Assembly: GCA_022560025.1 (NCBI GenBank) | Contig: JAFISE010000033.1 | Span: forward strand, 124,001-188,000 | Direction of reading: 5' to 3' | Length of the DNA stretch: 64,000 bases | DNA from: Stagonosporopsis chrysanthemi | Taxonomy: Eukaryota > Ascomycota > Dothideomycetes > Pleosporales > Didymellaceae | Shown: positions 9,651-21,236 of the stretch, piece after piece | How positions within the stretch are numbered: position 1 is the stretch's first letter | Layout of the letters: each line of letters begins with the position of its first letter | Translations under genes and position numbers: made by a program | The notes under the pieces: model-generated | The model's input: the letters and a program-made list of their open reading frames with translations, nothing else | Databases searched by the model: none | Told to the model about the DNA's origin: nothing

Positions 9651-10272
9651 GCATAGCGGGCGAAACGACGCAACAGCTTTTGACGGTTCTGGTCACTGCT
9701 TTTCTGAATGGGCAATGTTGGGAGGGATTGGATATCTTACTATACCCACTGTGAGACCTCTTGGTGCTTCTTCATGCTAAGCTTAGCCCTCAACAAGAGA
9801 TTCTTGCGTGGCTCTGCCCGTTGACATATCGCGCCACCACACCAATATTATCGCTCTTTGGCGGACTCTCCTGTGTCAAAACCCGCCTCGAGCCCAGCAG
9901 ACGCATCTGCAGTAAAGGAGTGAGACAACAGGAAAACGCTCAACTTATCTTATCTCTTGTTGGTACACTTCACTTGGAAATCAGGCTCTCAGGCGCGCAT
10001 ATTTCGTCTTCATGAATCCATCGGATAAAACTGGATCGAGACTTGTGGAAAACTCGCTGAAAGACCAAATTTTGGGTAAGTATCTGGTGTCGATCGGTGA
10101 GCCGTGTGTCATGTTCGGGTTGTTCTCAGGACTACAATGCTTGGGCGGAGTAGATCGTGGTGCTGCCTAGGTGGACCGTCTTGATGAACTTCAAGCAGGG
10201 AACAAAAGACTTGAGATGACGGAGACAAGCCTGTGCCAAACTTTTTCACAATGCACTATTCGAAACATCGCA
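9651..10272. other. tail-to-tail intergenic region
   Basis: Lies between the 3' ends of the kinase and the 7TM gene. Only short overlapping frames; nothing recognisable. Confidence 0.5.
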
Positions 10273-11698
10273 TCATACCCGCAGCGGCCCAACACTCGCT
10301 TGCTGCCTCATACCCCTCGAACCAGCAACCCACTCCTCACTTCTCTCTGGACTCGATGCGTGACTCCTGTCTGGCCCTAGCGCAAACAACGTCCCATCCC
10401 TCGACGCCCGTGTCTCCCTCGTCAACTCCTCAAACTCGATGTCCATCTCGACGACCTTGGTAATCCTACTCCCTTTCTCTCCACTCCGTCCATAACTCCC
10501 AATTGTCCGCACCTGCCGCCCGCCACTCCCGCCATACTGTCGTCCAGTCGACTCGCCATCTGTCAGCGGGCTCTGAGTCCACAGGCTCCGGATCTTCAGG
10601 CCAAACGAAGTGCGCAGAACGTGTTTGAGAAACGCAGGCATTACGGGCAGACAGGCGGCCAGGAACCCGAACGTAAGCTCCGGTTCAGCCCACTTCCCCA
10701 TCAGCGTCGCGCGGTATGTCATGTCCGTGGAGTGGTACAGGCGGATAGCGTGGTAGAGGCGCACAGAGGAGGCTGCGCAGGCCCTGCGTGTGTCAGTCTT
10801 GATTGCACTGTAAGCGTGTGGAACCGCGTCGCGACTTACAGGGCACCGAGTAGGAACACGGCGCTCAGTCCCCATTTTCTCTTATTGCTCAGCTCCAGAC
10901 GCCAGATGACGGGCTGGGGCAGGACGACGATGATCAGGTCGCTGGCAGTGTTGATCGAAGCGGAGATTATGTGCACGACCATTTTATCGGCCACGCAGGT
11001 GCCGGGAACAAATGGGTTCCAGGCGTGTGCCAGCGGGCGGCAGGCGAGTATTTGGAAGAGGAAGAGCGAAATATAGAATATTACGTTCAGCACGAGGAAG
11101 CTGTCGATCACCCACAGGACGAAGGGGCGCGCGTGAAGCGAGTGGTTGTGCGGCATGAAGATGCGACGGATCTGTAGAATAAGGGAAACCTTGAGCGGGA
11201 TGATGATGAGGGCGTAGATCGCGACGGCTATGTGGAAGAGCTGTGTGATGTCAACTTTCGTGATCAAGCTTTTCGAGATATCAAATACAGCGCAGGTGGA
11301 GTCTGACACGTACCTTTGCGTGTATTATTGCTCTTCGAGCGGTAAGATCCCACTGATGTATACCCAGTGGTAGCGCTTCCAATGGGAAAACAATACCGTG
11401 AAAGCCGACGAAGCCGAGCCATGCAATGAGCAACCAATCTGAATGTTCTATGTCAGTCTGCTGAACCTTTTGGAGTCTTGAAGTCACCGCGTTGCTCACA
11501 GTCTTCAGCCAGCATATTTCTAAGGACACCTATCTTGGTATACAACCGCATTGCCACTACCAGTGTTGCGACAGTCAGCTGCAGGACCGCAAGCTCTGGG
11601 TGAGCCAAATTGTCTGGGTTGTTAAAGTTCGGCTTAATGCCTGGCGGCGGCGCGAGGGCGGGCCCATCCAGGATCGCGTCCATCGTGGATTGATTCAT
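10273..11698 (-). CDS. fungal rhodopsin-domain (PTH11-like) seven-transmembrane protein
   Basis: Four exons, 11698-11500, 11438-11314, 11240-10840 and 10783-10273, give 411 residues. Seven hydrophobic segments follow in the usual order, including ELAVLQLTVATLVVAMRLYT (TM1), LLIAWLGFVGFHGIVF (TM2), AVAIYALIIIPLKVSLIL (TM3) and LTFGFLAACLPVMPAF (TM7); TM4-TM6 lie in exons 3-4. The cytoplasmic tail of about 110 residues is Ser/Arg-rich, with acidic MDIEFEELTRETR. This family (Pfam fungal rhodopsin, formerly DUF3112-like) is greatly expanded in Pezizomycotina; few members are characterised, and some act as surface sensors. No retinal lysine is expected. The third exon start is the least certain: CACAG at 11241 keeps frame with donor GTACGT, but a GTGTCA donor with acceptor GAAAG would also work. 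Confidence 0.82.
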
Positions 11699-12591
11699 GG
11701 TTGTGGAGACGCGGCAGTTATCCGCTTCAATACAGCGGCATGTAGATAGTCAAGTCTATCGTAAATCCACACTCGATGACGCGGGTATCAAGGAAAAGAA
11801 ACGGGAATGAAAGAAAACCCAACCCGCTGGTGAGACGTGAGGCGCAGGCTTGTGCTATGTGTGATGGAACTGGCGGGTAATAGTTGGGCAACACAAATGG
11901 GAAAAGCACTGATATCTCTTCCGAGACATTGATCGTGCGGGCCAGGTTGGGCCGACCTCAAAGCCGTTAAACCTGTCTGGCATGCCAGGGCTGCTGCCAT
12001 GTTTGGCCTCTCCGTTCTGTGGCTACGTCCAGTCAGACGAGTCGGCCGCGTCAAATCCAACCCGCGTAAGCCTGAACATGGGGCACGGGTTCGAGATCGC
12101 GGTAGTCAGTAGATGTAGCTGATAAGGGAAGGAACTTGCGAGACGAACCCTACGGTCAGCAAGGATGAACCGAAGGGGAGCACGTTGCGGCACAGGGTGC
12201 CCTTTGTAAAGTCAGCTTGATTGGTGGAAGGAACATTTGGATCATGCAGGTACGCTGCGCCGCTCGTGTCTCAAGTGTAGTGGCGGATGCCAAGTCGGCC
12301 ATCGCGTGCGGGGCATGCGGGAACAGTGAGAATATGTGGAGATTGAGGCAGCAATGCTTCTATCATTGAAGAGGTAATTGCACCTGCGTTCCTTGTTCGC
12401 TGCGCAATCAGTAGCACTTCAGTATCATCAGTAGTATACTGGACAGATAGTAAGTCGTGGTCTTGACACCGGGTAACTGGAACTCGGAATGTTTCGTGGT
12501 AATCCGAGCTTAACAATGCAATTACCCCAGATCTCGACTGCGGCCCGCGAGTTCATACGCCGATCTGTCCAGCATTATCCTGAACACGGTA
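11699..12591. other. intergenic region upstream of the 7TM gene
   Basis: About 890 bp containing the promoter of the minus-strand 7TM gene and the 3' flank of Prp16. No ORF, RNA or repeat that I can support. Confidence 0.5.
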
Positions 12592-15591
12592 TCACCTCCG
12601 CTTGAACTTGCTCTTCATGCCAATGACTGGTCTCTTGACAATGCCGTCGCTGTCCGCTTTCTTCTTGCTCAAGACGGCCTTTTTTATCAGTGGGCCGCTC
12701 TCCTCTTCGGCAATGCGTTGCTCTTCTCTCGCCTTGTCTTCCGCCATTTTTGCCTCTAGTTCCGCTTTTCGATTGAATTCGCGCTCTGTCACCCGCTTGT
12801 CTCTTGCTGAGTACCCTTTCTCCTTGATCGAGTAGAATACCGCGCCCAAATCTGCGAGCCAGTGCGGGTCGACTGAGGTCACACATGACATGTATTCCTT
12901 ACTTGTAAGGATAAGCTCGTGATACACGACGTAGTCGGGCAAGTAACCAAGCCCGTACAGTGCACTAGTAGGGTGTAGCTGGATTGTGACACTCGTACGG
13001 AGGTTAATATATTCGCCAATGCCCTTTACCTTGGCAGCTTGATGGTAGTAACCTGAGCAGATGCACTTGCGGATCACATCCCAGTCAGTACCGCAGCTGA
13101 CCAGAGCCATTTTTTGCTTCTCCATGATGTCCTTGATCTGGTCGCGGATTTCCTTGCCTCTGCGTAACGCTTTGGGGTGTAAGAAGTGCCTGGTGCACCA
13201 GCCATCGGAGTAGCCATTGACTCTCCATTGTGTATAGACGTGCAGAAGTGTCAGATGGTCGCTCTCTGGCACAAAAAACTTCTCTCGCGCAGCGTCAGAC
13301 TCCTCTTGGCGCTCTTTCGGGCGGTAGAAGACAGAAGGAACCGAGAGCATGGCAACGATGGTGAGCATCTCCTCGCTGCACTCGTACTCCACACTTGTGA
13401 TGATCAGCTTGGCGAGCGAAGGGTCCATAGGAAAGGCTGTCATTGTGCGGCCGAGAGGTGTGAGGTCGCCGATATTGTCAAGTGCACCAAGGGCCCACAG
13501 ATCGAAAAGTGAGGTCGTGATCGTGTCTTGGGGTGGCGCGTCCATGAAGTCAAAGTCAAGGAGATCTTTGACGCCGAGCGACTTGAGCAGTAGGACTGTA
13601 TTTGCCAAGTTGGTTCTCTGGATTTCAGGAATGGTCTGAATGTAGAATTCGTCCCTGAATGCCCTTTCGGTGTACAAATGGAAGCATTTGCCAGGCCCTG
13701 TTCGCCCAGCGCGACCAGCGCGCTGCGATGCGTTCGCCTGTGAGATGGGCGTAATCTGGAGAGTATCCATGCCCATCTTAGGATTGTAGACCTTGAGTTT
13801 CGAGAACCCTGCATCTACAACGTACATGATACCATCAACCGTCAAACTTGTCTCTGCAATGTTTGTGGCTACAATGACCTTTCGAACACCAGGTGCCGCT
13901 CTTTCGAAAATCTTGGCTTGTAGGTCTGCAGGCATCTGACTGTAGATGGGTAAGATGCTGATTTTAGGAGGATCATTCAGAAGTTTCAGTCGTTCTGCAA
14001 CGAGCTCGCAAGTGATCTCAATATCTTCTTGACCCGTCATGAATACCAGGATATCACCTGGGCCTTGTGATACATGGATAGCAAGTACTTGCTTGACAGC
14101 GCTGTCGACGTAATCCTCACATGGAGATCGCGAGAACTGGATGTCAACAGGGAATGTGCGGCCTGGGATGATGAATTCAGGCGCCCCGCCGTAGAAACGC
14201 GAGAATCGCTCCGAGTTCATGGTGGCGGACGTGACGATGAGCTTGAGGTCCCTTCTGCGCGCCAAAACCTTCTTGATGAGGCCCATGAGCACATCAGTGT
14301 TTAGTGCGCGTTCGTGAGCCTCGTCCATGATGATGCAGGAGTATTTGTCCAGGTCAGGTTCTACCAAGGATTCTCGAAGGAGGACACCGTCAGTCATGTA
14401 CTTGATCTTGGTTTCCTTGCTGGTGCAGTCCTCAAAACGAATGGCATATCCAACCAGTCCACCGAGTTTGACTTCCATCTCCTCACTAACACGCTTGGCA
14501 ACACTCATTGCGGCAACACGTCGAGGTTGTGTGCACCCGATCAGGCCAAGCTTTCCGTAGCCATCCTCATGAAGGAACTGTGTAAGTTGCGTCGTCTTTC
14601 CGGACCCGGTCTGGCCGACGACAATAGTCACTTGATTGTCTCGGATCACACGTAGGAGGTCTTCTCTGACTGCGAAGGCTGGCAGGTATTGTCGCTGCTC
14701 TCTTAACGTCTTGCTTTTACTGAACGCACTTGCACCCTCTTGCTTGCGAAGATGCTCGGCGAACTTACTTCCACCTTTTGTCTCGCCATCCTCAGGCCCT
14801 GGAGCAGCACTATCGGTGTCTTCCTCCTTCACGCCCATGATGTTGCCCAGAGTGGTGCCCTTGGCGCTCGTGGCCTCTTTGGTCTGCTTCTCTCGCTCCT
14901 TTGCTTGCCGCTTGTCCTTGACGACTCGACTGCCTCGGCGACTGAAAACAGCCATGTCGCTTTGCGAATCGCGCACAGCAGGGACCGGGTCAATCTGTTT
15001 GGTGAAGACCCTTTTACCATCCAGGAACGGCGGCTTTAGATCGTGGACCAGGATATGAATGCGAGTGGCTTCTTCGTCGTCGTTGAAGTCGTCGTCAAAG
15101 TGTCTCCTCTGCGCAACGCCAGACTGCAACATGCGATTGGTTTCCCATGCATCGACGTCCTTCTGCTTCTGTTGAGCCCTCATGCTCGCGCGGTTGTTCA
15201 GCTTTTTCTCCGTCAAAGCCGCCTCTCGTTGGGCATCGAGCCACGAGCTCTCGGCGCCGCCGAACGGGTTGTGCGAGTCGTCTCCAAACGTGTGCCCGTT
15301 CTCTTCTCCGCCGTACCAGTCGCGGTCCAGCGCCATCGAGTCGAAGTCCTCCACCAGCGGCTCTGGACCGTCGAAAGGCTTCTGGGGGCCGTCTGCGCCA
15401 TTGCCATTTTGTGCTCCGTTGCGGTCACGGTCGCGAGGCCGGTTCGGTTTGCGAAACTTGGGCTGCGGCGCAATCGAATACTCCTCATCGTCGAGTTTGC
15501 GCCGCTTAGGACTGTGGCCGCGGTCCATGATTGCGGAGCCGTTGATGGATGGTTGGCGAAACCCGCGCCCGGAGGTCCGCGATGAACGCAT
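12592..15591 (-). CDS. PRP16: DEAH-box pre-mRNA splicing ATPase Prp16/DHX38
   Basis: One uninterrupted frame of 999 residues starting at MRSSRTSGRG. The N-terminal 300 residues are charged and poorly conserved. The helicase core has Walker A GQTGSGKT (326-333), DEAH (423-426), SAT (455-457) and motif VI QRAGRAGR (623-630), followed by the winged-helix, ratchet and OB-fold regions. Prp16-specific signatures include FYGGAPEFIIPGRTFPVDI and YNPKMGMDTLQI, which separate it from Prp2, Prp22 and Prp43. Prp16 remodels the spliceosome between the two catalytic steps. The C-terminus is basic (KRPVIGMKSKFKRR). It is transcribed divergently from PWP1 with 93 bp between start codons. The lack of introns in such a long gene contrasts with its neighbours. 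Confidence 0.95.
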   Translation of the reverse strand: MRSSRTSGRGFRQPSINGSAIMDRGHSPKRRKLDDEEYSIAPQPKFRKPNRPRDRDRNGAQNGNGADGPQKPFDGPEPLVEDFDSMALDRDWYGGEENGHTFGDDSHNPFGGAESSWLDAQREAALTEKKLNNRASMRAQQKQKDVDAWETNRMLQSGVAQRRHFDDDFNDDEEATRIHILVHDLKPPFLDGKRVFTKQIDPVPAVRDSQSDMAVFSRRGSRVVKDKRQAKEREKQTKEATSAKGTTLGNIMGVKEEDTDSAAPGPEDGETKGGSKFAEHLRKQEGASAFSKSKTLREQRQYLPAFAVREDLLRVIRDNQVTIVVGQTGSGKTTQLTQFLHEDGYGKLGLIGCTQPRRVAAMSVAKRVSEEMEVKLGGLVGYAIRFEDCTSKETKIKYMTDGVLLRESLVEPDLDKYSCIIMDEAHERALNTDVLMGLIKKVLARRRDLKLIVTSATMNSERFSRFYGGAPEFIIPGRTFPVDIQFSRSPCEDYVDSAVKQVLAIHVSQGPGDILVFMTGQEDIEITCELVAERLKLLNDPPKISILPIYSQMPADLQAKIFERAAPGVRKVIVATNIAETSLTVDGIMYVVDAGFSKLKVYNPKMGMDTLQITPISQANASQRAGRAGRTGPGKCFHLYTERAFRDEFYIQTIPEIQRTNLANTVLLLKSLGVKDLLDFDFMDAPPQDTITTSLFDLWALGALDNIGDLTPLGRTMTAFPMDPSLAKLIITSVEYECSEEMLTIVAMLSVPSVFYRPKERQEESDAAREKFFVPESDHLTLLHVYTQWRVNGYSDGWCTRHFLHPKALRRGKEIRDQIKDIMEKQKMALVSCGTDWDVIRKCICSGYYHQAAKVKGIGEYINLRTSVTIQLHPTSALYGLGYLPDYVVYHELILTSKEYMSCVTSVDPHWLADLGAVFYSIKEKGYSARDKRVTEREFNRKAELEAKMAEDKAREEQRIAEEESGPLIKKAVLSKKKADSDGIVKRPVIGMKSKFKRR

Positions 15592-15684
15592 ACCTATCGA
15601 TAACCAGGAACCGCGCTAAAAATTAAATATCGAAAAAGTTCCCCGCCCAAAAGTCGCTGCATTGCGCCTCGAACATTCAGCAGC
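15592..15684. promoter_or_regulatory. shared 93-bp divergent promoter of PRP16 and PWP1
   Basis: The two ATGs face away from each other across 93 bp, so the core promoters overlap or lie in the 5' parts of the genes. It contains an AT-rich core (AAAATTAAATATCGAAAAAG) and no clear TATA box for either side. Confidence 0.6.
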
Positions 15685-17360
15685 ATGTCTATGATCACAG
15701 CGACAACCTGGGTGCCGCGCGGCTTCGCGGCGCCCTTCCCAGAGAAATATCAGTTCGACGAGGACGAATTCGAGCGCATATCGCAGCTGGCCAAGCTCCA
15801 GCTCGACGATGCGAAGGAAGACCTTGAGGAGGCGCAAGCCGAGGAGCACGAGACAAGCAGTGGAAAGTCCAAATCGAAGAACCATGAGTATGTCTGGACG
15901 TCACGGCATCTTCCTTCCCGTCCACTGACTTCTTGCAGCGACGACGACAACGATCTTGCCGAGTACGACCTCGAGCACTACGACGACGAAGTCGACGAAG
16001 CCGCTGGCGACACCATGGCCATGTTCGGCAACGCCAACAACCTCGTATTCCACGAGAATGACGAAGACGACCCATACATCACCATGCAGGGCGCTGACGA
16101 GGAGGACGATGAGGAGAGGGAAGAGCTCCAGATTCTTGCCACAGACAACCTTGTCCTGGCTGGTCGCATAGAGGACGAGGTCGCGCATTTGGAAGTTTAC
16201 GTCTATGAGGATGAGGACGACAACCTCTACGTACACCACGACATTATGCTGCCAGCCATCCCGCTCGCAGTCGAGTGGTTGGACCTGCCGGTGGGCAAGT
16301 CGGCTGGCTCGAGCAACGGCAAAGGCAACACCGTGGCTATCGGCACTATGGACCCTGATATCGAGCTCTGGAACCTGGATGTGGTCGACAGCATGTACCC
16401 AGACGCTGTTCTTGGCCAAGGCTCAGAGAACGCAGCAGACAAGCCCAAGAAAAAGAAGAAGAAGTCTAAGAAGGCAAACGACGACTTTCACGTCGATTCG
16501 GTTCTGTCGCTTGCCGCAAACCGTCAGCACAGGAATCTGCTAGCGTCCTCCTCCGCCGACAAGACTGTCAAGCTGTGGGATCTGAACACAACAAAGTGTG
16601 CCAAGTCTTACACATATCACACAGACAAGGTCTGCTCCGTCGCGTGGCATCCTGTCGAGTCAACAGTCCTACTCAGTGGTAGTTACGATCGCACAGTGGT
16701 TGCGGCAGACATGCGCGCACCCGAGGCGAAAGCACCACGATGGGGTGTTGAAAGCGATGTTGAGACAGCCAGGTGGAACCCTCACGACCCCAACTATTTC
16801 TACGTATGTGCACATCCTCTTTTCAGTCGACCATTAACTAACAAAATTAGATCTCCACCGAGAACGGCATGATTCACTACCACGACATGCGCATGGCACC
16901 CGCAGACCCTTCGCAGTCAAAGCCTGCGTGGGTGCTTCAAGCCCACGACGAGTCCATCTCATCTTTCGACATCAACCCTATCATCCCTGGCTTCCTGGTC
17001 ACCGGCTCGACAGACAAGCAAGTCAAGCTTTGGAACGTACAGGAGAACGGGCCAAGCATGGTTGTTTCGCGAGACCTGGGCGTTGGCAGAGTGTTCTCAA
17101 CGTCCTTTGCCCCAGACAAGCAGGTCGGATTCCGCCTGGCCGTCGCAGGCAGCAAAGGATCAGTCCAGATCTGGGACACCAGCACCAACGCCGCGGTTCG
17201 TGCGGCGTTCGCTAGCAAGGTGCCGCAGATGAGGCCAGGTGCAAAGGAGAGGCTTGTGGGCTTGGAGGAGTCTGACACAGACTCGGACACAGATGAGGGC
17301 GAGAGCAATGACGAAGATGAGGGAGAACAGGAGAAGGGCTGGGAGTCGATGGAGGAGTAG
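15685..17360 (+). CDS. PWP1: WD40 ribosome-biogenesis factor Pwp1
   Basis: Three exons, 15685-15887, 15939-16803 and 16851-17360, give 525 residues. The first intron is 51 bp and in frame, so read-through would insert 17 foreign residues; GTATGT and TTGCAG mark it clearly. Residues 1-120 are acidic with poly-D/E. WD repeats follow with KTVKLWDL, VCSVAWHP, KQVKLWNV and SVQIWDT; a basic KPKKKKKKSKK stretch near residue 240 could be a nuclear or nucleolar signal. The tail is acidic (SDTDSDTDEGESND). Pwp1 works in early 60S maturation with Brx1/Nop12-type partners in the nucleolus (known for yeast). Confidence 0.93.
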
Positions 17361-19438
17361 ATACCCATGAACTCAATAGTAGATCACGATTTGATGGCTT
17401 GCTGTTATCCGTGTGCAGACTCATTTTAGATGACCCTTAGGCTGACGAGCTGATAGTGTTGCGCCTCTGGGTTGAAGCAGACCAGGCACATGTTGTACCA
17501 TCTGCCACCCTCTTGACACCCACAATTGACGCCATTGTTGCAGTAGCTTCGACTACCTGGCGACGTCTGCTTCATTGCCGATACCTACACGCCGTCATTA
17601 TTGCGCGCCTCGAGCCGCACGTGTTTCAAGAATAGCTTTTTCGCCGACTCAGGCCCTTGCTTGTTCTGATCCTGCTCATTTCGTCTACCCATGATGATCT
17701 GCACCCTGTCTTGGGAGACAATTATGAGCCTCATCTTCTCAATCAAAACTATGCCTGGAGGTCGTCAGTACAGCTGCGTCGTTGCTGCGCGACGCTGGCG
17801 TGGACAAGCGCCCGCCACACGATAGATGAAAACCGATCTGTCACCTACTTCCGCAAGGAGAACAGCGGCCGATCTTAACGGCTCAGGCCGGGAACGATGT
17901 GGGTCGCAGTGCTTCAGGTCGTTCTGGGTCATGCGAGACAACGCGGTCCGCAGCAATAAGAAACGAGATGGACGCCTGCTCGCCTCGCTTGCTTTCTCAA
18001 TGCAGCTGTTTCGAAACCAACAGGCGCCGTACTGGCTGCGGCCGCAAGGCCAGCAGTGTTGGTGCTGCTGAGTGTTGCTGAATGCAGACGACACAGGAAC
18101 AGACACGTCGGCATATTCATGCGCGCGTCTGCAAGGTACGGCCGGCCGTCACCGAGGTAGCCTTTGACGACTGGCCGGCGCTACAGGTGGTGACAAGGTT
18201 CTGGAGCCTTGTCGCCTCGTCACAACCATGGTTCGTTGGGTCAAAGACGGCACATTTGGCCCGCGGCACAGCGTGTTCTTTTTTTTTATTGTGGAGGTGC
18301 TGTAGTTGACACTGTGCGACTGTCGCCCTCCATTTCCTCTGCTCGCCCGGCAATTGTCCAATACCTCTCGTCAATGCCGCCTCAAACCAGGTCTGGGAAT
18401 TGCGTTCGGCGCCTGACTTCAGTTAATCCAAAATGTTGAAACAGTCGGCTCCGAGTGGCCCACCCGAAGCACAGGACAGGCCAACCCCAACATATCTGGA
18501 ACACACGTTGGCGCTCATTCACTCGTTGGTCCCACGAGATCGCTTCCTATTCGCTCACCACCGAAAATCGAGGAAAACACAGGATCAACTAAGCCCATCC
18601 AGGCCTCGTCGACGCCACCAGCTCGGTGCTCCAGGCCCAATGCGCGCTGCGGTTCGCTGTTCACTGCGTGTTCCTGGCCCACCCCCGTCATCTCTGACCC
18701 AATCTTTGGAAGACAGGTCAACGCGGCTTGTCGCCGGCGCTGCTCAGCTTTTCTACGCGAACGCCCTGGTCGCACTTGCCCTTTTCTTCAGGCTTCCCTC
18801 CCTTCTCTTGCCTTGCTTGCTTGTTGGCTTCTAACACATCACTCACTCCTTGTCACGGCCCGGTGTCGACACTCCTTACGACACAGGATCCCAGCTGGAC
18901 TCGCACTACACTCTTTGACAGATTGCTTTATTTCACTACGCCCATTCATTACCGTCCCCCGTCACGCGCTGCTAGCCAGTATCAACACTCAATAACCCAC
19001 CAAAACAAAGACATCAACCCGACCAAATTCAACAATTACTCTTGCAACGTATTGGATCATTCGAATCACAAGGCTGCATCTTGCGACCCTTTGTATCACA
19101 AGCTCGATTCCCGATTAGGACGTCTGCAACCCAGGCTCACGTAGCCACGACACGGCGCAATCAGACTGCAGACACCCCTTTCAGCAGTGAATTACTAGCC
19201 GTGCGACTGTACGACGAACGCCGTTGGCTTACCCTGTGCATCATTACCCACCGAGGACTTGCCCTCGTGGACTTCTCGAAGCAATTTATCCGCGACTTGC
19301 TCCCCCGCATTCTGCACCCGTCGTCTAGCAACCAACCGCAACACCGCAAAGTATTACCGGCCCTAACAAACCGAGATTCTGGAGCTAATCTACAATACTT
19401 CGACATTTGTTGAATCTATTCGGAATTAATCGCACATC
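17361..19438. other. 2-kb non-coding region with pyrimidine-rich leader
   Basis: No ORF here has convincing composition or homology. The last kilobase (18.4-19.4 kb) is rich in C/T tracts and leads straight to the ATG at 19439, which looks like a long promoter plus long 5' UTR, perhaps with a leader intron and short upstream ORFs. A T9 run lies at 18281-18289. Confidence 0.45.
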
Positions 19439-20305
19439 ATGTCTCTTGCACGCGCCATGACCAAGCGCATGAAGCGCACCGCTGCGCCTGAGGAGCCCGT
19501 GCCTATGCCTTCTCGCAGCAAGACCGTCAAGAACCCGACTCTGCCAATCGATCGCAATCAGATCTCGCTGCCTGTGGCTCTGATCTCAACAACAAACCAG
19601 CTCGTCTACGACGCCCCGGACCTTGCAACTATGGATTTCGCTGCCATGCGCGCCGCCTCGTCTTCGCGATCGATCAACTCAGCCGACGATTCAGATACCA
19701 GCATTTCCGGACGCTCGCGGGCGTCGTCGCACGTTTCGCGGGACACCATGACCGACGCCTCGTCCGTGGAGTCTTCGCCCACCTCACCGACACCCAACCA
19801 TCTCTCCGGCTACTTCCCCGCACCGAACGGCAAAACTCTCCGCAAGTCCGCATCGACCAACTCGCTGAGCCAGCTCAAAGAGCACCCCGCTGAGCCTACA
19901 GAGCCTGTCCCCGCAATTCCCCAGCGTGCTCTGTCCCACAGCAAGCGTGCCCACGTACAGCTCGCGCAGAAGCGCAGCATGCAGAATTTGTCAACACGAA
20001 CGAGCGGCGTCAGCTCGCGGGGGTCACTTGGTTCGCTGCGCGAGCAGCGCAGCTCAATGGACATGTTCAACATTGCACCCGTGAGCGAGGTGAGCGAGGA
20101 GAGCGAGCACCCGTTCGGCGCAGAGCTGGAGCAGCTCAACGAGGTAGCCGAGGAGTTCAGCGGCGTCGCACGATCCGCAGAAGAGCAAGCCGACATCAAC
20201 GCCATGCGGTCACGGAACCTCGCGACCTTTTGCGCCGCAGACTACCTCGCAGAGATCCAGCCGCTGTTCACCGCAATGGTCGCGCCGCGGCTGGCGTGGA
20301 TCTAA
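19439..20305 (+). CDS. conserved Pezizomycotina-type protein of unknown function
   Basis: Single exon, 288 residues, MSLARAMTKRMKRT... The protein is basic at the start, then Ser/Thr/Pro-rich, with NQLVYDAPDL and a DSDTSISGRSRASS segment that reads like a phospho-regulated disordered region. LSGYFPAPNGKTLRKSAS is a compact motif in the middle. The C-terminal 60 residues are predicted helical (ELEQLNEVAEEFSGVARSAEE; ADYLAEIQPLFTAMV). No membrane span or enzyme motif. I do not know its function. The long leader in front suggests strong or complex transcriptional or translational control. Confidence 0.7.
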   Translation: MSLARAMTKRMKRTAAPEEPVPMPSRSKTVKNPTLPIDRNQISLPVALISTTNQLVYDAPDLATMDFAAMRAASSSRSINSADDSDTSISGRSRASSHVSRDTMTDASSVESSPTSPTPNHLSGYFPAPNGKTLRKSASTNSLSQLKEHPAEPTEPVPAIPQRALSHSKRAHVQLAQKRSMQNLSTRTSGVSSRGSLGSLREQRSSMDMFNIAPVSEVSEESEHPFGAELEQLNEVAEEFSGVARSAEEQADINAMRSRNLATFCAADYLAEIQPLFTAMVAPRLAWI

Positions 20306-21236
20306 CCGCCTCCCCGCCATTCGCGTTGTTTCCTTGCCCCACCCACGTGCTCAACCTTGATACCGATAGATTCCCCACATCGTCCTCTCGCTGTTTCGTT
20401 TTCTTTGTGTATATTGAACTGGCTCGACGGCATACCGTTTCGCTTCTCACCCTCATTGATAATCTCTATTCACCATTTACCATTTGCCGCCCGGCGCCTT
20501 TTGGGGACCGGACCAAACCAAGCCCCTTTTGACTTGACGGGTCCCTGTTCTTTCCTTGTCTACTACATTACTGTTACGAATACTTTACGACCGGTGGAAA
20601 ATGTGTGGCTACATGTGCACATGTGAGGCGAATCAAAACGTACAAACCAAATGGCGCTTTGTCTGCGCTTCCCCGCTGCTCATCCGGACGTGATGCGTGA
20701 TGTGTTGGAGACGTGTAGTGATGACCCGGCTATGCAATGTCGTGTCGTACGACTCCTGTCCTGTCGAACGGCTGATGCGTGATGTGCGCGTGGGAAACTC
20801 ACCTGCGCATTAGCGTGCAGCACGCCGTGTCTCGAGCCAGCCGGCATGTGGTCGATCATGCGGTTGAGGGATGCAGGGTCTGCGGGTGCCGAGGGAGATG
20901 TGGTTGGACGGTTGTGTATGCTTGATCTGCAGACATCCGATGGCATCGACAGAACTGAAGGAAGGCTCTTTGCAACGGACCGTTAGCGATGCACCACCTG
21001 CAAACTGTACTTCTGGGCTCAGTGAAGGGGAATGTGATATTCGACTTCTTCGTAAACAAGTCACTTGTACAGGACCAGATGCGGATTGTTCTCTTTGCCA
21101 AAAGTCCCGTATGCTATGCAATGTTTCCCTAGTGTATAGTACAACACATCTCTCCTCCCCGAGATCTTCTTCCACGTAGTATACAAGTCTTGACTCGCCT
21201 TTGCGTGACCACCCTCCCCGCCGCTCAACTTCTCCT
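20306..21236. other. tail-to-tail intergenic region
   Basis: The 3' flanks of the unknown protein and of mL54. Several short frames overlap in opposite directions without splice support. Nothing recognised. Confidence 0.5.

Noticed and set aside
10621..11177. Plus-strand ORFs
   Set aside because: Antisense shadows of the seven-transmembrane gene.
15043..15619. Three overlapping plus-strand ORFs of 120-180 codons
   Set aside because: Antisense to the charged N-terminus of Prp16; GC-rich codons keep antisense frames open.
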